Positions 12,078 to 24,073 of a stretch of DNA of 64,000 bases are shown piece by piece. The DNA lies in contig NC_036459.1 in assembly GCF_002775205.1 (NCBI RefSeq), positions 17,592,312-17,656,311 on the forward strand, given 5' to 3'. How positions within the stretch are numbered: position 1 is the stretch's first letter; every line of letters begins with the position of its first letter. Source of the stretch: Xiphophorus maculatus (Eukaryota > Chordata > Actinopteri > Cyprinodontiformes > Poeciliidae). The notes below the pieces were generated by a model. That model was not told where the DNA came from, searched no databases, and worked only from the letters and a program-made list of their open reading frames with translations. The translations under genes were made by a program, and so were the position numbers.

Positions 12078-12370
12078 TTGGGCCATTTGGATCCAGATGC
12101 CCTAAGAAGTGACAAAGGATCAACATTCTGTCATTCTACAAAGGTATCAGGCAGGAGAAGGGTACACGTTTTTTTTTTTTTTTTTAAACAAAACAACCAC
12201 ACCTGGCTAGGATATTTCAGAACTTTGTGTAGATGGGTATGTTGTTCTGATGAAACCAAATTTAAACTTGTGGCCACAAAGAAATCACCAAAAGAAAACC
12301 ATACCCATGGTGAAACATGGTGGTGGCAGCATCATGCTCCGACGGTACTTTTCTTGAAATGGAATTAGCC
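12078..12370 (+). mobile_element. Tc1-like transposase remnant in optn intron 1
   Basis: The sequence reads NHTWLGYFRTL, WSDETKF-like CCSDETKFKL and the GGTGGTGGCAGCATCATGCT core of Tc1-like transposases of fish, with frame breaks. It is degenerate and in the same direction as optn. Confidence 0.75.
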
Positions 12371-12956
12371 TTTTTGTTAGCATGGATGTTACTAGTAGTT
12401 CCAAATATGCTGCAGTTTCAGGTGTGTACTAAAAAGTATAGATCTTTTAGCATCCCATAAGGCGTATACATCGTTGCAACTTCTGAAATGAGTTCAAATT
12501 TAAATCTGGCAAAAAATATTGGGGAATATATGAAGGAAGCTGTGGAAAATAATGTAGTCAAACCATTTAATTTTTCTTTGTTGTGAAATATGATCCGAAA
12601 TTAATGTATTATTTTCTCTTTCACTTTGCTGAAATTGCTTTGGGGTTATTTCAGAGTAGGTTACTTCACAATAGAAGTCTGCTTCTACACCTGGAGAAAG
12701 AGAGAAAAAACATATTATTTTCTAAAAACCATTCCACTGGGCCTTTATCGAACCAAAAATAACTACTTTATGTAATATTTTGTCAGAGTGGGTATTAGTT
12801 GACACACTTTATACTTGAGAAATTCATGTAAAAAAATAGTATTTACTTTTAGAACACTCTGCCCCCAAGTGGTAGTGGATGGGACTCCATTCCAGTTTGG
12901 AGATGTCACATATTTTAAAAGAAGTTTAGATTTTGTTTTTTAGTGTTGAAAGGTGG

Positions 12957-13021
12957 TGTGTGTGTGTGTGTGTGCGTGTGTCTGTGCGTGTGTGTGTGTG
13001 TGTGCGTGTGTGTGTGTGTGT
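12957..13021. repeat. (TG)n microsatellite, interrupted
   Basis: About 65 bp of TG with a few TGCG and TCTG interruptions in optn intron 1. Confidence 0.95.
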
Positions 13022-13538
13022 TAACTATTAGCACCAGCAGCAGATGACCCTCTTAGCATTTTTTTATGGCTAGGTTATGTGCCATAAAGAGCTAACGCTA
13101 TTCAGAGCAAAGCCAAAAACAAAGTGGATTTCTGCTGTTTTGCAACAAATCCGCTTGATTTGATTTTATTTTTTTAAGATTTATTTCAACTCTTGTGTTT
13201 GCTTAAGCCTGTGTGAAAATCAAAATAAGAAAAAAAAATATGAGGAAGATGACATTAAGTTGTGTATAATATTGGAGTATTTTGGGGAAAGTTTGAGCTT
13301 TGTCTACCAAAGTAGTAGGTGTGTCTCAGGCAGAACATTTTTGGGATACGTAGGACACCGTACTCGCGTGCTGCAGATTTGTATCACTATAATCATCGGT
13401 GTTGTTGTGACGTCTGACGTTTTCATATTTACACTGTACTTTAAATCTGGTAGATAAGAATTTTCTAGATACCATAAATGATAGCTGCTTCTGAGTACTT
13501 TTTTTTTTTCTAGAAGCAATTATATGATGCTTTTTTCC

Positions 13539-13539
<1 letters not shown>

Positions 13540-13598
<59 letters not shown>

Positions 13599-13599
13599 C
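13540..13599. repeat. (ATT)n microsatellite
   Basis: About 60 bp of perfect ATT in optn intron 1. A poly-Ile reading on the minus strand comes from it. Confidence 0.97.
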
Positions 13600-14814
13600 A
13601 AACAGGAGAGATTTAAAATATGCTGCTGAATTAAAATAACTCTCTGAACCATTTATTCAAAACTAAATATTGACATTTATTTTATTATTTCTCATTGACA
13701 ATATTGAAAAGCAGTCTTTTTTTCATTATGGATCATTTCAAATGTTAGGTCTAATTTTGCCTCCTGTTGGTTTAAGATGATGGAAGGTTTTTCATCCTTG
13801 TAACTGTGAGCAAAAATGCCCCAATGGCTTCACAATATTGAGGTATTTACAAAAATATCATCTAGTTGCTGTTATGTAATACGGAAAAGCAGCATTTGTT
13901 TATTATTACTGCTGATAAAATGATATAACACTAAGATTATCATGGGTATAATAAAGTTAATGTTATTTAGTTGGACTATCTGCTTTGTTTTTGTTTTTGT
14001 CCTAACCCCCCACTACCAAAAAAACCCATTGGCATTATTTCAGCTAGCTAAAGAGCAGCATCATGTATGGGGTGGGGGAGAGACCAGGAAGCTGTGCTTT
14101 TTTTTATTATGTTTTTTTTTTTTTTCTTCAAACATTAGCATAAATCTTTGTGTTCCTCTGTACCAGCAATCAACACCTAGTTGGTTAAAACAAATTCCAT
14201 GTTTTCTTAGAATAGCACCGCTAATGTTAGCAACATGTTGCAGTAGCTCTGTCAAGCTAGTTCTGATTTGTTCTTTTTATAGAATTTTGTTAACATTTTT
14301 TTGGTTTTTATTCAATTCATGTTTAGACAATTATTCCTTCTGCTTCTAGATGCTGTGTTGTTGTTGTTTTTTGTTTTTTTGTTTGTTTGTTGTTTTCTTT
14401 TTCACTTTTGGACAGCTATGATGAGTAACCACAGCAACAAAGTGTTATTTTTACAACTGAGAGTAGCTGATTAGCGTCTAAAAAAAAAAACCTCCAAATA
14501 ATTCTGCATTTGCTGTCTGGATGTTTAGCTTTTATCAAAATAAATAATTTTGAATTTTTGAACTAAATTTAATGGATTGGAATTTTTTTTCCAATTCAGA
14601 AGTCTTCATAAGAATTCCTAAACAAAAACATCTCTATCATTTTTTTCAATGCATTTAAGACCCAGAGCTCATTTCCATTAGAATAATATATCACAAGCTA
14701 ATGCTTAACTTTTATTTTAATTGAAAGTATAAATCATCTTCTTTAGATTTCCTGAGATGTTTGGTGTTGAAGTGACGTATTGTAGCTAATCTCTGGCTCC
14801 TTCCTGTCGGCAGC

Positions 14815-17800
14815 ATGGCGTCAGGAGGCCCCATGGTGAACGGAGACATCTCCCGCCCTCCGGGTCAGCCGGGCACGCTGGAGGAGACGGTGCAGCAGAT
14901 GAACATGCTGATCCAGGAGAACCGCGACCTGAAAGGTGAGAGGTTTAAATGGCCTTATACAGTTTAGTGTCGCTGTAACTAAAACGCAGCGATGCCACGG
15001 CTGAGATTCCGCGCTTCTCATTCCGTCCACCAGAGGCGCTGCGTCAGACCAACCTGACCATGAAGGAGCGCTTTGAGGGCCTGACGGCGTGGAAGGAGAA
15101 GCAGCGGCAGGAGAAGGACTTCCTGGAGAAGCGTCTGGAGGAGGCCCGCCGCTGCATAGAGACGCTGACCGTCCAGAACCAGGAGCTCAGCAAGAGGCCG
15201 GAGGCAGGGGGCGGAGCTCAGGTCAGGACCACAACCACGTGTTTCATCCTTCTGCTGGCTGTCTCCCACCTGACGCCGCAGTCAGACTGTAGCGGGAGTC
15301 ATGTTGTTGACATGTGTCACGGTGTGGTCCAATCAGAGCGCGGAGGCCGACGCCCTGCGCGCCCAGGTGGCTCGACTGCAGGCGGAGAAGAACGACCTGG
15401 TGGCCCTGAACTCTGAGCTGCAGCTGAAGGCTGAGCAGGGAGCCGAGGAGGACTCCTTCATCGAGATCATCAAGGTGTCGGTGAGCAGACACACACACTC
15501 AACACACACAGTAACATACCCAGTAACACACACAACAGGAACTGATTTAGTACTCATGATTCCTGCACAGTTTCATCCATCCAACCATAAATTTAGAAGT
15601 TTTCTACTTGGACTTTAAAAACAGACTAATAGAACTGAGGAATCAGGAAAATCATGTTGAGGAGGGGAGGGGGCGCTATTACGACATGTAGAACTGTGGG
15701 GGAAAATTCTGATGTGTCCCCGTGTTCCGTCTCAGGACGCAGGTGTGGAAGACATGAACCAAACGTGCGGTTCGGAGCGCATCAGGCGCCCGGACCTCAG
15801 CATGACCACGTCGCGGCAGGAGAACGAGGAGGCCACGGTGAGCCGGCTGCTGCAGTCGCTGAGGAACGAGACGCAGAGATGTGAGCAGCTGCAGAGTGAG
15901 CTGCAGGCCTGCACTGCCAGGTACAGAACCATGTGGACCGATAACTAGATCACAATATATGATGGTACTATTGTGATGGCCGTAAAGATTATGATTAGAA
16001 ATATATATTATTACTTATTTTTTTGGTGATAAATAGTTTTGCAGAATAGTGAGTGCATGGCACAGCATCCGTAGCTCCGCAAGCACAAATCTTGTTCTTG
16101 AAAAACTTTCTCATCTGAAATATACAACGGCCACTATAGATAGAGAAGAAAAGGAGGAGCAAATGTCTGTCAAAAAACTCAGAAATTTTTAGATTAATCT
16201 AAAGAATTTTCTAGAAAGTTCCAATGTTTTCCAAGGTCTAGCAAATTCATTTTAAAATTAAACATTTGCTAGAAAAACTCAGAAATGTTGAAATTTATCT
16301 CAGAATCTTTCTGGAAAAACTTGGAAATTTCTGAGTTTCAAAAGTCACATTTTTTCCACGTTTGAAAGTCCAAAAATTTCAAAAGGTCCAATATTTTCTA
16401 GAAAATTTCTCAGATTAATCTCAAGATTTTTTGTGTAAATTTACTTCTTTTTTTCTATCTACAGTGGAAATAAGCTTCTTCTTGGTGTCACTTAAATTGA
16501 ATGTGATATACAGTATATCACTAAGCTGAGCACAGCAGTTGCATTTAATCATATTTTACAATTTGCTGATATTTGTTGATAATCGCAAATATAGCCTTTC
16601 CAGCCATACAGCTGATTTTGTTTTTGGTTTAGCCTTAGTAACTCAAATTAATCATGACAGTGATGAACCAAAATATGCCATTTTTTCCGATAAATGATAA
16701 ACAATATGACAAATGTACTCAGAGAAACCTTTAAAGAACTGATGAGTCGGTTGTATAACACAAAACATCGTCACGTTTCTTCTACTACAGAATGTCTGAT
16801 TTTATCCGACAGAATCCAGGATCTGGAGGAGAAGAACCATAAAGTGGAGAAAACCATGAAGACCACCCAGACCGAGGCGAAAGAAGACGCTGCAAAGGAG
16901 GAGAAGGTGTGTGTGTGTGTGTGTTTATTCATTTCCTCCAGCAGCAGCAGGATGTGTTTAGACTGTCCTCTGCTCCAGGCGGCATCTGAGGTGGAGAACC
17001 TCAAGTCTCAGGTGAGGACGCTGTTCCGGGACTTGCAGCAGGCGCAGAGCAAGCTGGACGAAGCCGAAGGCATGAAGAAGAACCTGCAGGACAGGTTAGC
17101 CCGCTATGCTAGCTCTGTGTGCATCACATTCAGGAAGCAGACACAAAAACAACAGAAAGATGACGACTTTATGTGTGTGTGTGTGTGTGTGTGCGCGCGG
17201 GTGTGTGCTTGCTTGCGTGCGTGTGTCAGGTGTCGGGAGGTGGAGCAGGACGTGGCCACGCTGAAGGCCCAGCTGCTGGAGAAGCAGGCGGTGCAGGCGG
17301 AGAACGAGCGGCTGAAGCTGCAGCTGGGCAGCCTGCAGGCGCAGGGCCAGCTGGAGCAGAAGAAGGCCGACGACGACAGGTTGGTGCAGACCAGCCGCAC
17401 ACAAACAGGCCGTTGCTATGGGCGATGGCAGTGTCATGCTGTGGGGATGCTTTCAGTCCAGCTGGAGAGAGTCGATGGAGGGCCAGAGGTTTGCAAGACT
17501 GACCTTAAATGCTCAACCAAGAGCTGCAGTGGTTAGATTGACCTAGTCAAAGTTCAAATCTAAATCCCATTGAAAATCTGCGGCAAAACTTGAAAATGGA
17601 TGTTCACAAATGCTAAACAGAGAGTCTGATTGAGGCTGGGCTGATTATAAAAAAATCATATAACTTCTGAAAGCAGGTAGCAGAAATAGAGTTTATGGAA
17701 TATACTGTATATACTATATATGATTGCCTGCACTTTTCAGATTTTAATTGACAAACGTTGAAGTGGGAATGGATGGTAAATCTATATATCACTATAGAGA

Positions 17801-20670
17801 CATTATCAATACCAGCATGTTCAAAGAATTGCTAATAATTTCACTTAACTCTGTCTATCCAGAACCGCACAGCATTCTGGGGGATGTAGGCAGACATAGG
17901 GCTTTCGCTGCTTATCCTCTCGCTGTGAGCTGTCCAAAGGTGGTGGTATCGACTAACTCACTCACTCTTTGGTTACCTAGCAACATCCTGCTGAATAACT
18001 TGCGAAGCAGCAGTTTCATATTTGGCCATCGTGCCTCCAAACTGCTTCAAAACAAAAAAACAACAGAGTGGAGAGAAAACTGGATAAAACAGAAAAGGTC
18101 ATCTCATAAGCTTGGCAGTATTTCAGATATTTAAAACAAAAAAGCCATCATTAATTATCAATATGGAGCGATATGAAATGCTTATATTGTGAGACGTCTT
18201 TTTCAGTCCTAACATCAAGATGTTTGTAAAACGTTTTGGACTCATCCAGACGATCCTGCTCCTTCGTCTTCCTCACAGGAACAACCTGGCTCAGCTGAAG
18301 GACGCCTACACCAAACTGTTTGAGGACTACAACGAGCTCAAAGAGGAGAAGAAGAGAAAGGAGGTGTGTTTTCAGAGGGTCCCCTCTGGTGTGTTCTGTT
18401 TCCCTCTGACTGAATGCCAACATGCTGCGCTGTCCCACAGTCCCACATGGTGGAGAGGAACCTGGTGGAGGACCTGCAGCAGCGGCTCACCGCTGCAGAG
18501 GAGGCGCTGGCCGTCAAGCAGAACAAGATCGACGACATGAAGCAGGAGATGTTCCAGAAGGAGAAGGAGCTGGAAACCATCTCTGTGTTCCAGGCTCAGG
18601 TTGGTACATGGGGTTAGAAAACAAAATTAACCCAGGAAAACTCGGAGACGTGAACACACCAGCTACCATTCTGATTGGATGAATTCAGCGACCGATAATG
18701 ATAAGCCACGCCCTTCAGCAGCTGTTTCTTTTCATGTTTTTTCTCTTTTTTGGCCTGTGAGTTCATCTCTTTTTTGCGGTAGTAAGAAGAAAATAATAAC
18801 TACTAATCACGTTTTTAATGGCGCAAGCAAAGTTTTTACTTTCCCAAATGCAGCAGCAATTTTTTTTTACTGCAACCTGGAACAGAAAGCCAGCGTGTCC
18901 CAAAAGAAATGATGCAGGGTGACAAACAGAGGCTGGCTTTTCCCAGTTTCATCCACTTCCTGCTTTAGAGGATGACACACCAAATACAAAATGAAACAGA
19001 AACTATAATGAAACCAATCCTCAGTGAACGTGTGCGCTTCCATTAAGAAACAACAAATCTCTGCCACAGTTTATCTTTTTGAGCTAAACACATCCCAAAT
19101 TGGTGACTGTGTTTTTTTTTTCCCCTTTTTGGTAACTAATCCCTCCATTTTTGGACTTTTGTGTCCTAAATTGGCAAATCACTCCGATCATGTTTACAAA
19201 TAAAGTCCAGACTTATCCTGCGTGAGCATATCGCCCACCATCATTTGTTAGACTGACTGGTATCGGTTTGGAAAATGTTTCATATGGCCCAGGCTTAGGT
19301 CACATAGTGTAAATCAGTGTTGCCATGACGATGTTTGTTTTCTCTTGTTTTTGCCACTAAATATAAGTTTCCATAAGAAGGTTGACTATATTTAACCAAT
19401 TTTGACCAGGTTTATGTAAAATCTATCTTAGAATAAATGTAACTGAAGCAGATTTAAGATAAACGCCAGACTTCCCTTTTCCAAAGGGTTTAAATATAAC
19501 ATGACACAGAGGCCATTTTCCTTCGCCACTTAAAAAAAAAACAAAAAAAAACCTGAACATCAGAGATTTCATAGTGTATTTTATTAATGGTTTTGGTTGT
19601 TTGTGGTTTTTATTTCCGTTTTATTTCTTATTTTTGGTTGTTGTCGTGTTTCATTTGGAATGTTTAGGATGTCGTCCAGTTAAGTGTTCTATAAAAAATT
19701 AAAGTTTACTATTTTTTGAGAGGGCAAACTTCCGTTGTTATGCTGTTAGCAGCATATTATTTAAAAAAATGGTCTCAAAATTACAATATTATAGTTTATC
19801 ACGAAAGTCACTGGGACAATTTATTGTCCAGCAAAACGTGTTATTGTGGTGGACCTGACCATAATCTGCTCTGAAGCAAACCTTACAGTGCACTAGGGTA
19901 AGCGTCGTCCTGGCAACAGCTAAACCCAGACTCCGATTAAATTGGCAGACAGTGAGGCATGATTAGTAACTATTGTGCAAATTCTTTCCCAGACCGTTTG
20001 TTTTCCGTCCAGTAGGAACGCCTGTGACTGGATGACCTGAGTTTGTAGTTTCTTTCTAAAGCCCGTTTGACGGTTTTGGTTCTGTCCCGGCCCGCAGGCC
20101 GAGGTCTACTCCTCGGACTTCTACGCGGAGCGAGCGGCGAGGGAGAAGCTCCATGAGGAGAAGGAGCGTCTGGCCGCGCAGCTGGAGTTCGTTAAGAAGC
20201 AGAACACGCAGCTGCAGCAGGACATGGACTCACTGGGCCGGTACGCAACACTCACACAGGTGACGCTCTGCTTTCAGCTCACCGAACAAAAAAAATGGAC
20301 TCCCTCTTGTGGTCATTTTAATCGCAACGCTCTCCAGCAGATGATCCTCTCTTACTGTCCTCCAGGCGTTCTCTGAATGAAATGCAGCGCAGACACGGAT
20401 CCACTGTATCGGGCTCTCATGGACCCGATGCCAATCTGGTAGGAAGAGGTAAGCTGAGTTTAGTTCTGCTGATAAATCCCCACATTTTCCTTTGACATAC
20501 AGTAGCTAACAGAGTTTTTGAAACCCCTGAGACCGTTCTTAATGTGTGGGTGTGATTCAGGTGCCGACTGGAACCAGGGCAACATTCCTGAACACGCCTG
20601 CCCCAAATGCAACGAGATCCTTCCAGACCTGGACTCCCTGCAGATCCACATCATGGACTGCATCAACTAG
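14815..20670 (+). CDS. optn: Optineurin, complete coding region in 12 exons
   Basis: Optineurin is a cytosolic autophagy receptor and ubiquitin-binding adaptor for TBK1, LC3, Rab8 and myosin VI. Coding exons: 14815-14935, 15034-15221, 15337-15480, 15736-15920, 16813-16906, 16979-17094, 17230-17379, 18279-18363, 18441-18599, 20098-20240, 20366-20448, 20561-20670. They total 525 codons (human 577), and every splice phase agrees. An N-terminal coiled coil ([20 protein letters not shown]) matches the TBK1-binding region. The LC3-interacting motif SFIEI is at residues 143-147 after acidic residues. The UBAN segment [17 protein letters not shown] begins at 421; D421 and E425 match human D474 and E478. 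The C-terminal zinc finger uses C503, C506, H519 and C523. The start ATG lies just inside the exon beginning at 14814. Several short introns carry TG repeats next to splice sites. Confidence 0.97.
16171..16432. repeat. Foldback inverted repeat in optn intron 5
   Basis: AGATTAATCT followed by TTTTCTAGAAA and TCCAAT at 16191-16225 recurs in reverse complement at 16387-16421, and the similarity extends some bases beyond at lower identity. The middle carries further TCTAGAAA-like segments. It resembles a small palindromic MITE, but no target duplication was identified. Confidence 0.6.
16907..16924. repeat. (GT)n fused to the optn exon 16813-16906 donor
   Basis: The donor GT at 16907 is the first unit of the GT run. 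The intron is only 72 nt long (16907-16978). Confidence 0.9.
17395..17640 (+). mobile_element. Tc1-like transposase 3' remnant in optn intron
   Basis: Segments such as GGCAGTGTCATGCTGTGGGG and the downstream aatcccattgaaaatctg (encoding the LNPIENL motif of Tc1-like transposases) mark it. It is interrupted by stops and lies in the intron between 17379 and 18279. Confidence 0.75.
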
Positions 20671-22081
20671 ACCTTCCTCACCAGGAGCACCTTCAGAGTC
20701 TTCCTCTGCTCTCACCCGTACTGTACCTCCCTGTGTCCTATCCTGTAGGATCCAAAGATCTCATAGTTTCTGGATGGAAGTCTAAAGAGGCTTCATCAAT
20801 CCAGGCCTGCTGTAGTTTGGGGGTTTGTGGAAAAAGTGCGTACCAGCCAATCCCAACAGTTGGCTTTTGATCGATCTAGCTGGACATAAACCCTCTCTTT
20901 TATATTATTATTGTTTTTTGTTTTATTTTGTCAAACAAAAAAGGTAATCTTTCTCAGAATGTATAGATTTTAGAGCAACGTTATCACAACTTGGCGCCAC
21001 TGAAAAAGGCAGGTGACAGAAAACCATCAGTTTGCCACGTATATAAAATCCTTGCAAATGTTGTAAAATGTCTCATCATAGGAGGAAACGAGTAGAAAGA
21101 GTAGGAAGCATATACTGTATGTCACGTTTAGGAAATGTAAAGTGAGCTCCTGTCTGTTCTACAGCCAACTGAAACCTGAGAGCAGCAGATGAGGCTCCAC
21201 ACTGCAGAACAGCATGAGCCAAAACACTGGCATGGACTTATTTATTTATTTTCTTGTGTGTTTATAGTAAACCAAGCAAACCGAAGGTTTACATCGCCTT
21301 ACATGCCATTTGCCATCTTATGGCACAATATTTAATATTGACCATAGCTGTCATAGAAATCCCCTTTTAAAAGCCAAACATTTGGTTTTCACGTTGCTCT
21401 ATATCCTGTCTCAAAATTACCCCGTAGAAATCTTTCATGCTATTTTTATTATTTGACATGTTTTGTCTTGGCATTTCAGGCGTTCCATATATTGAAGCTG
21501 GTTATGCTAGGACAGTTTTTTAAATCAAAAAAAAAAAAAATCATTAATCTACTAATTTAATATAGATGTCACCTTAAATCTTTTGCCATCTTTTTGTTTC
21601 TTTTCTTTTTTTTTTTTTTGACCATAGATATATGTTTTGTAAATACGGGCCTGGGATGGTACAGGAGCCTGGCTTTGCACGAAAACAGTGTACCACTTCT
21701 AGCATTTAAATAAGGTTCAGTTAAAGAATTTAAGAAAATGTTTTGGGGTTTGTAATCTCTGCGTGATCTGAGCTGAAAAGTGGGAAAGAATATAAATCTG
21801 CATGGCAGACATGTCTTACCATGTTACCAAGTATGCATCTTCTAAATGCTTTGAGAATTTATGGAGTCTCTGATCATCATTTAAGCTCCTGATTGGATTT
21901 ACTGTCTGGAGAGGATGGGTAAGATGAAGGCACATATTTTCTTTTTATTAAGCAGATGAAACTCTATAATTAGAACATAATTTATATTTACCTGTTTATA
22001 AATATCCTGGAAACTTTGTCAGTTCTGTATACCTTGTAAGTTTTAAAGGTTTGGAATTCTGTGAAAAAAAAATTTAATAAA
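20671..22081 (+). other. optn: optn 3' UTR with poly(A) signal
   Basis: This AT-rich sequence follows the optn stop at 20668-20670 and has no convincing ORF. The first good AATAAA sits at 22076-22081, giving a 3' UTR of about 1.4 kb. The end is inferred from the signal only. Confidence 0.55.
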
Positions 22082-23215
22082 ATGAGAGAATTTCTGTCTG
22101 AGTTTTACCTTTTCATGATTTATAGCTCTTCTTTAGTTGTAGAACTTTAAAAAAAAAAGCTCAGAAACTCTTTTATTAAACCATCCTTGAACAATTTAGC
22201 CATTTCATTTTATTAACCTGAATATCGGAATATTTTATTAAAACAAAAACCCTGTTAATGTTTTCAGATGGTTTTCTTTACAGCCGTTATATTTGCATGC
22301 TCCCAGTTTTTCCTTTATTTTAGATATGTTAGGTAGTCATGGAGATCGCTTTATAATAAATGAGGATTGCCATATGTGACACACCGGTGACCTGTCCAGG
22401 GTGTACCCTGCCTCTCGCCTAGAAAGTCAGCTGGACTGAGGCACCAGCAACCCTCCTGACCCCGCTAGGGACAAGGGTGTTAGAAAATGGATGGATGGAG
22501 GATTGCCATATATCAAAAATATATTGTAATAATGGGAATCAGCAAGAGAAAATTTGGGGGCAAAGAATACATATGTAAAGATATAATAAAAGGGATAGAA
22601 TTTTTTTAAAATTAGAAAATAATACAATGGAAATAAACACATTGAGAATAAAAATAAAGGTTTGTAAAATGTACATATTTAGGCAAAAAAATAATAATTA
22701 GGCTTTAAAACAGTTTGCTTACGAAATGAGAATACACATTGGTGAATGGGCAAATTCACTCAGTTCCCCCTGCATTGTTACTTTATTAGTCTTTAATTAA
22801 TTGCATTCATCTACAGTCCAACACCGCCTCTTTTTATTTGTAAGAATTAGAAATAATCATTTGTGTTGGTTATCACAATTTTCTTTAAAACATGTCCTAA
22901 GTTTACTTTAACCACGTATAAATCAATCACGTTCAAATAAAATGTCCAGAACATAATTTATTAGTAATTATTTTTTAGCACAAAAACTGTCTCGCATCCA
23001 CCCTTTAAAAAAAAACTTAAATTTTGTCCCATTTATAATTTACTTTTTGTTAAGCTAAAATCGAATAAAGATCATATAATATTAATGTATGGCGCTCAAA
23101 TATTTCTCCAGATGACAAAATGGTTTAAACCTTTTTTTTCTACACTTTTTTTTTTTTTTAATGAGGCATATCACTGGGCAGCCCTCTCCTCTTTGACAAC
23201 AAATCGGGTCCTTCG
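22082..23215. other. optn-mcm10 intergenic spacer
   Basis: This AT-rich spacer holds a SINE 3' fragment at about 22370-22500 and otherwise T- and A-runs. I see no exon or RNA gene in it. Confidence 0.6.
22370..22500 (+). mobile_element. SINE 3' fragment
   Basis: It matches the 3' half of the 9.04-kb SINE: ccggtgacctgtccagggtg, ctcgcc, gcaccagcaa, cctgacccc and the ATGGATGGATGGA tail. The head is missing. Confidence 0.75.
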
Positions 23216-23409
23216 TTTAGCGCCAGTTTAGATTTTCTTCTGTGTGGAAGCAGCTTTGTCGAGTCTGTGAATTAAATTACTATCCGCCTGGTTGGGACGG
23301 AAAGACGGTGACCAAAGAAAATAAAAATAATACTTTATGAGGTTCTAATATTTGGTTTGGTGTCTCCGGTCCAAGCAGAGGACAGGAAACCGAGCAGCTA
23401 CGAACGGAG
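23216..23409 (+). other. mcm10: mcm10 non-coding first exon and promoter area
   Basis: The exon ends in GGAG|GTAAGC at 23409/23410, a strong donor. The next exon, with the mcm10 ATG, begins after the tttttatgtcag acceptor ending at about 24032. An E2F-like element (TTAGCGCCAG, reverse CTGGCGCTAA) lies at 23217-23226, which would suit an S-phase gene but is one base from consensus. The exon start is not defined. Confidence 0.5.
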
Positions 23410-24073
23410 GTAAGCGTCGACTTGCAGTTGGAGTCAGACATGGAGAGAAAGTACTTTATTTTTAATATTTACATTTTTTTTTGTTTGTTTTGGTGTTCGC
23501 GAAAGTAGAATGTATTTCCGGAAATAAACGGTGTTGCGTTTCATATTCATTTTAGACGTGCGTGTGTTAGCAGTCTGGATTAGCATTTTACTCCTGTGAC
23601 GTCGGTGAAGAATGTAACGCAAACTTGTTGAGAAAAAGATTCCGTTTCTCAAAGCTTTAACCTTTAAATACATGACGGTTCAAACACCCTCTGACAGATC
23701 AGCTTTACAGGTTGGGTCTTTATTCATATTTTTTACATTCAGTATTAACACAAATTGTTGATTGGTTCAAAATCTGTACAAAATAAAACAGGTGAATCTG
23801 AAACAGCCAGACATTTCACAGTGATGTAATATGAATTGTCATGTTTGTCTGTATAAATGAACTCATTTTAGGATGTGCTAAAATTCAAATGTCTTCTTCA
23901 CAGTTGATAACGTAGCAACCACAATTTTTGAGTGAAAAGGTTTTTTTGTTTTTATTTTATGAATTCAAAAGCTGCCATATTGCTGTCATCTCAGATTGAC
24001 TGATCATTTAATTACATTTTATTTTTTATGTCAGAATTGCCATCTGAGATCAGCCGCAGTCGGCACCTCTAAA

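Noticed and set aside
13942-14349. 135-codon hydrophobic ORF in optn intron 1
   Set aside because: Made of T-rich tracts giving Phe/Leu/Ser; no splice or family support.
16694-17536. 280-codon continuous ORF as one exon
   Set aside because: It runs through three optn exons and the introns between them, including TG repeats read as Cys-Val; splice sites and homology show it is not one exon.
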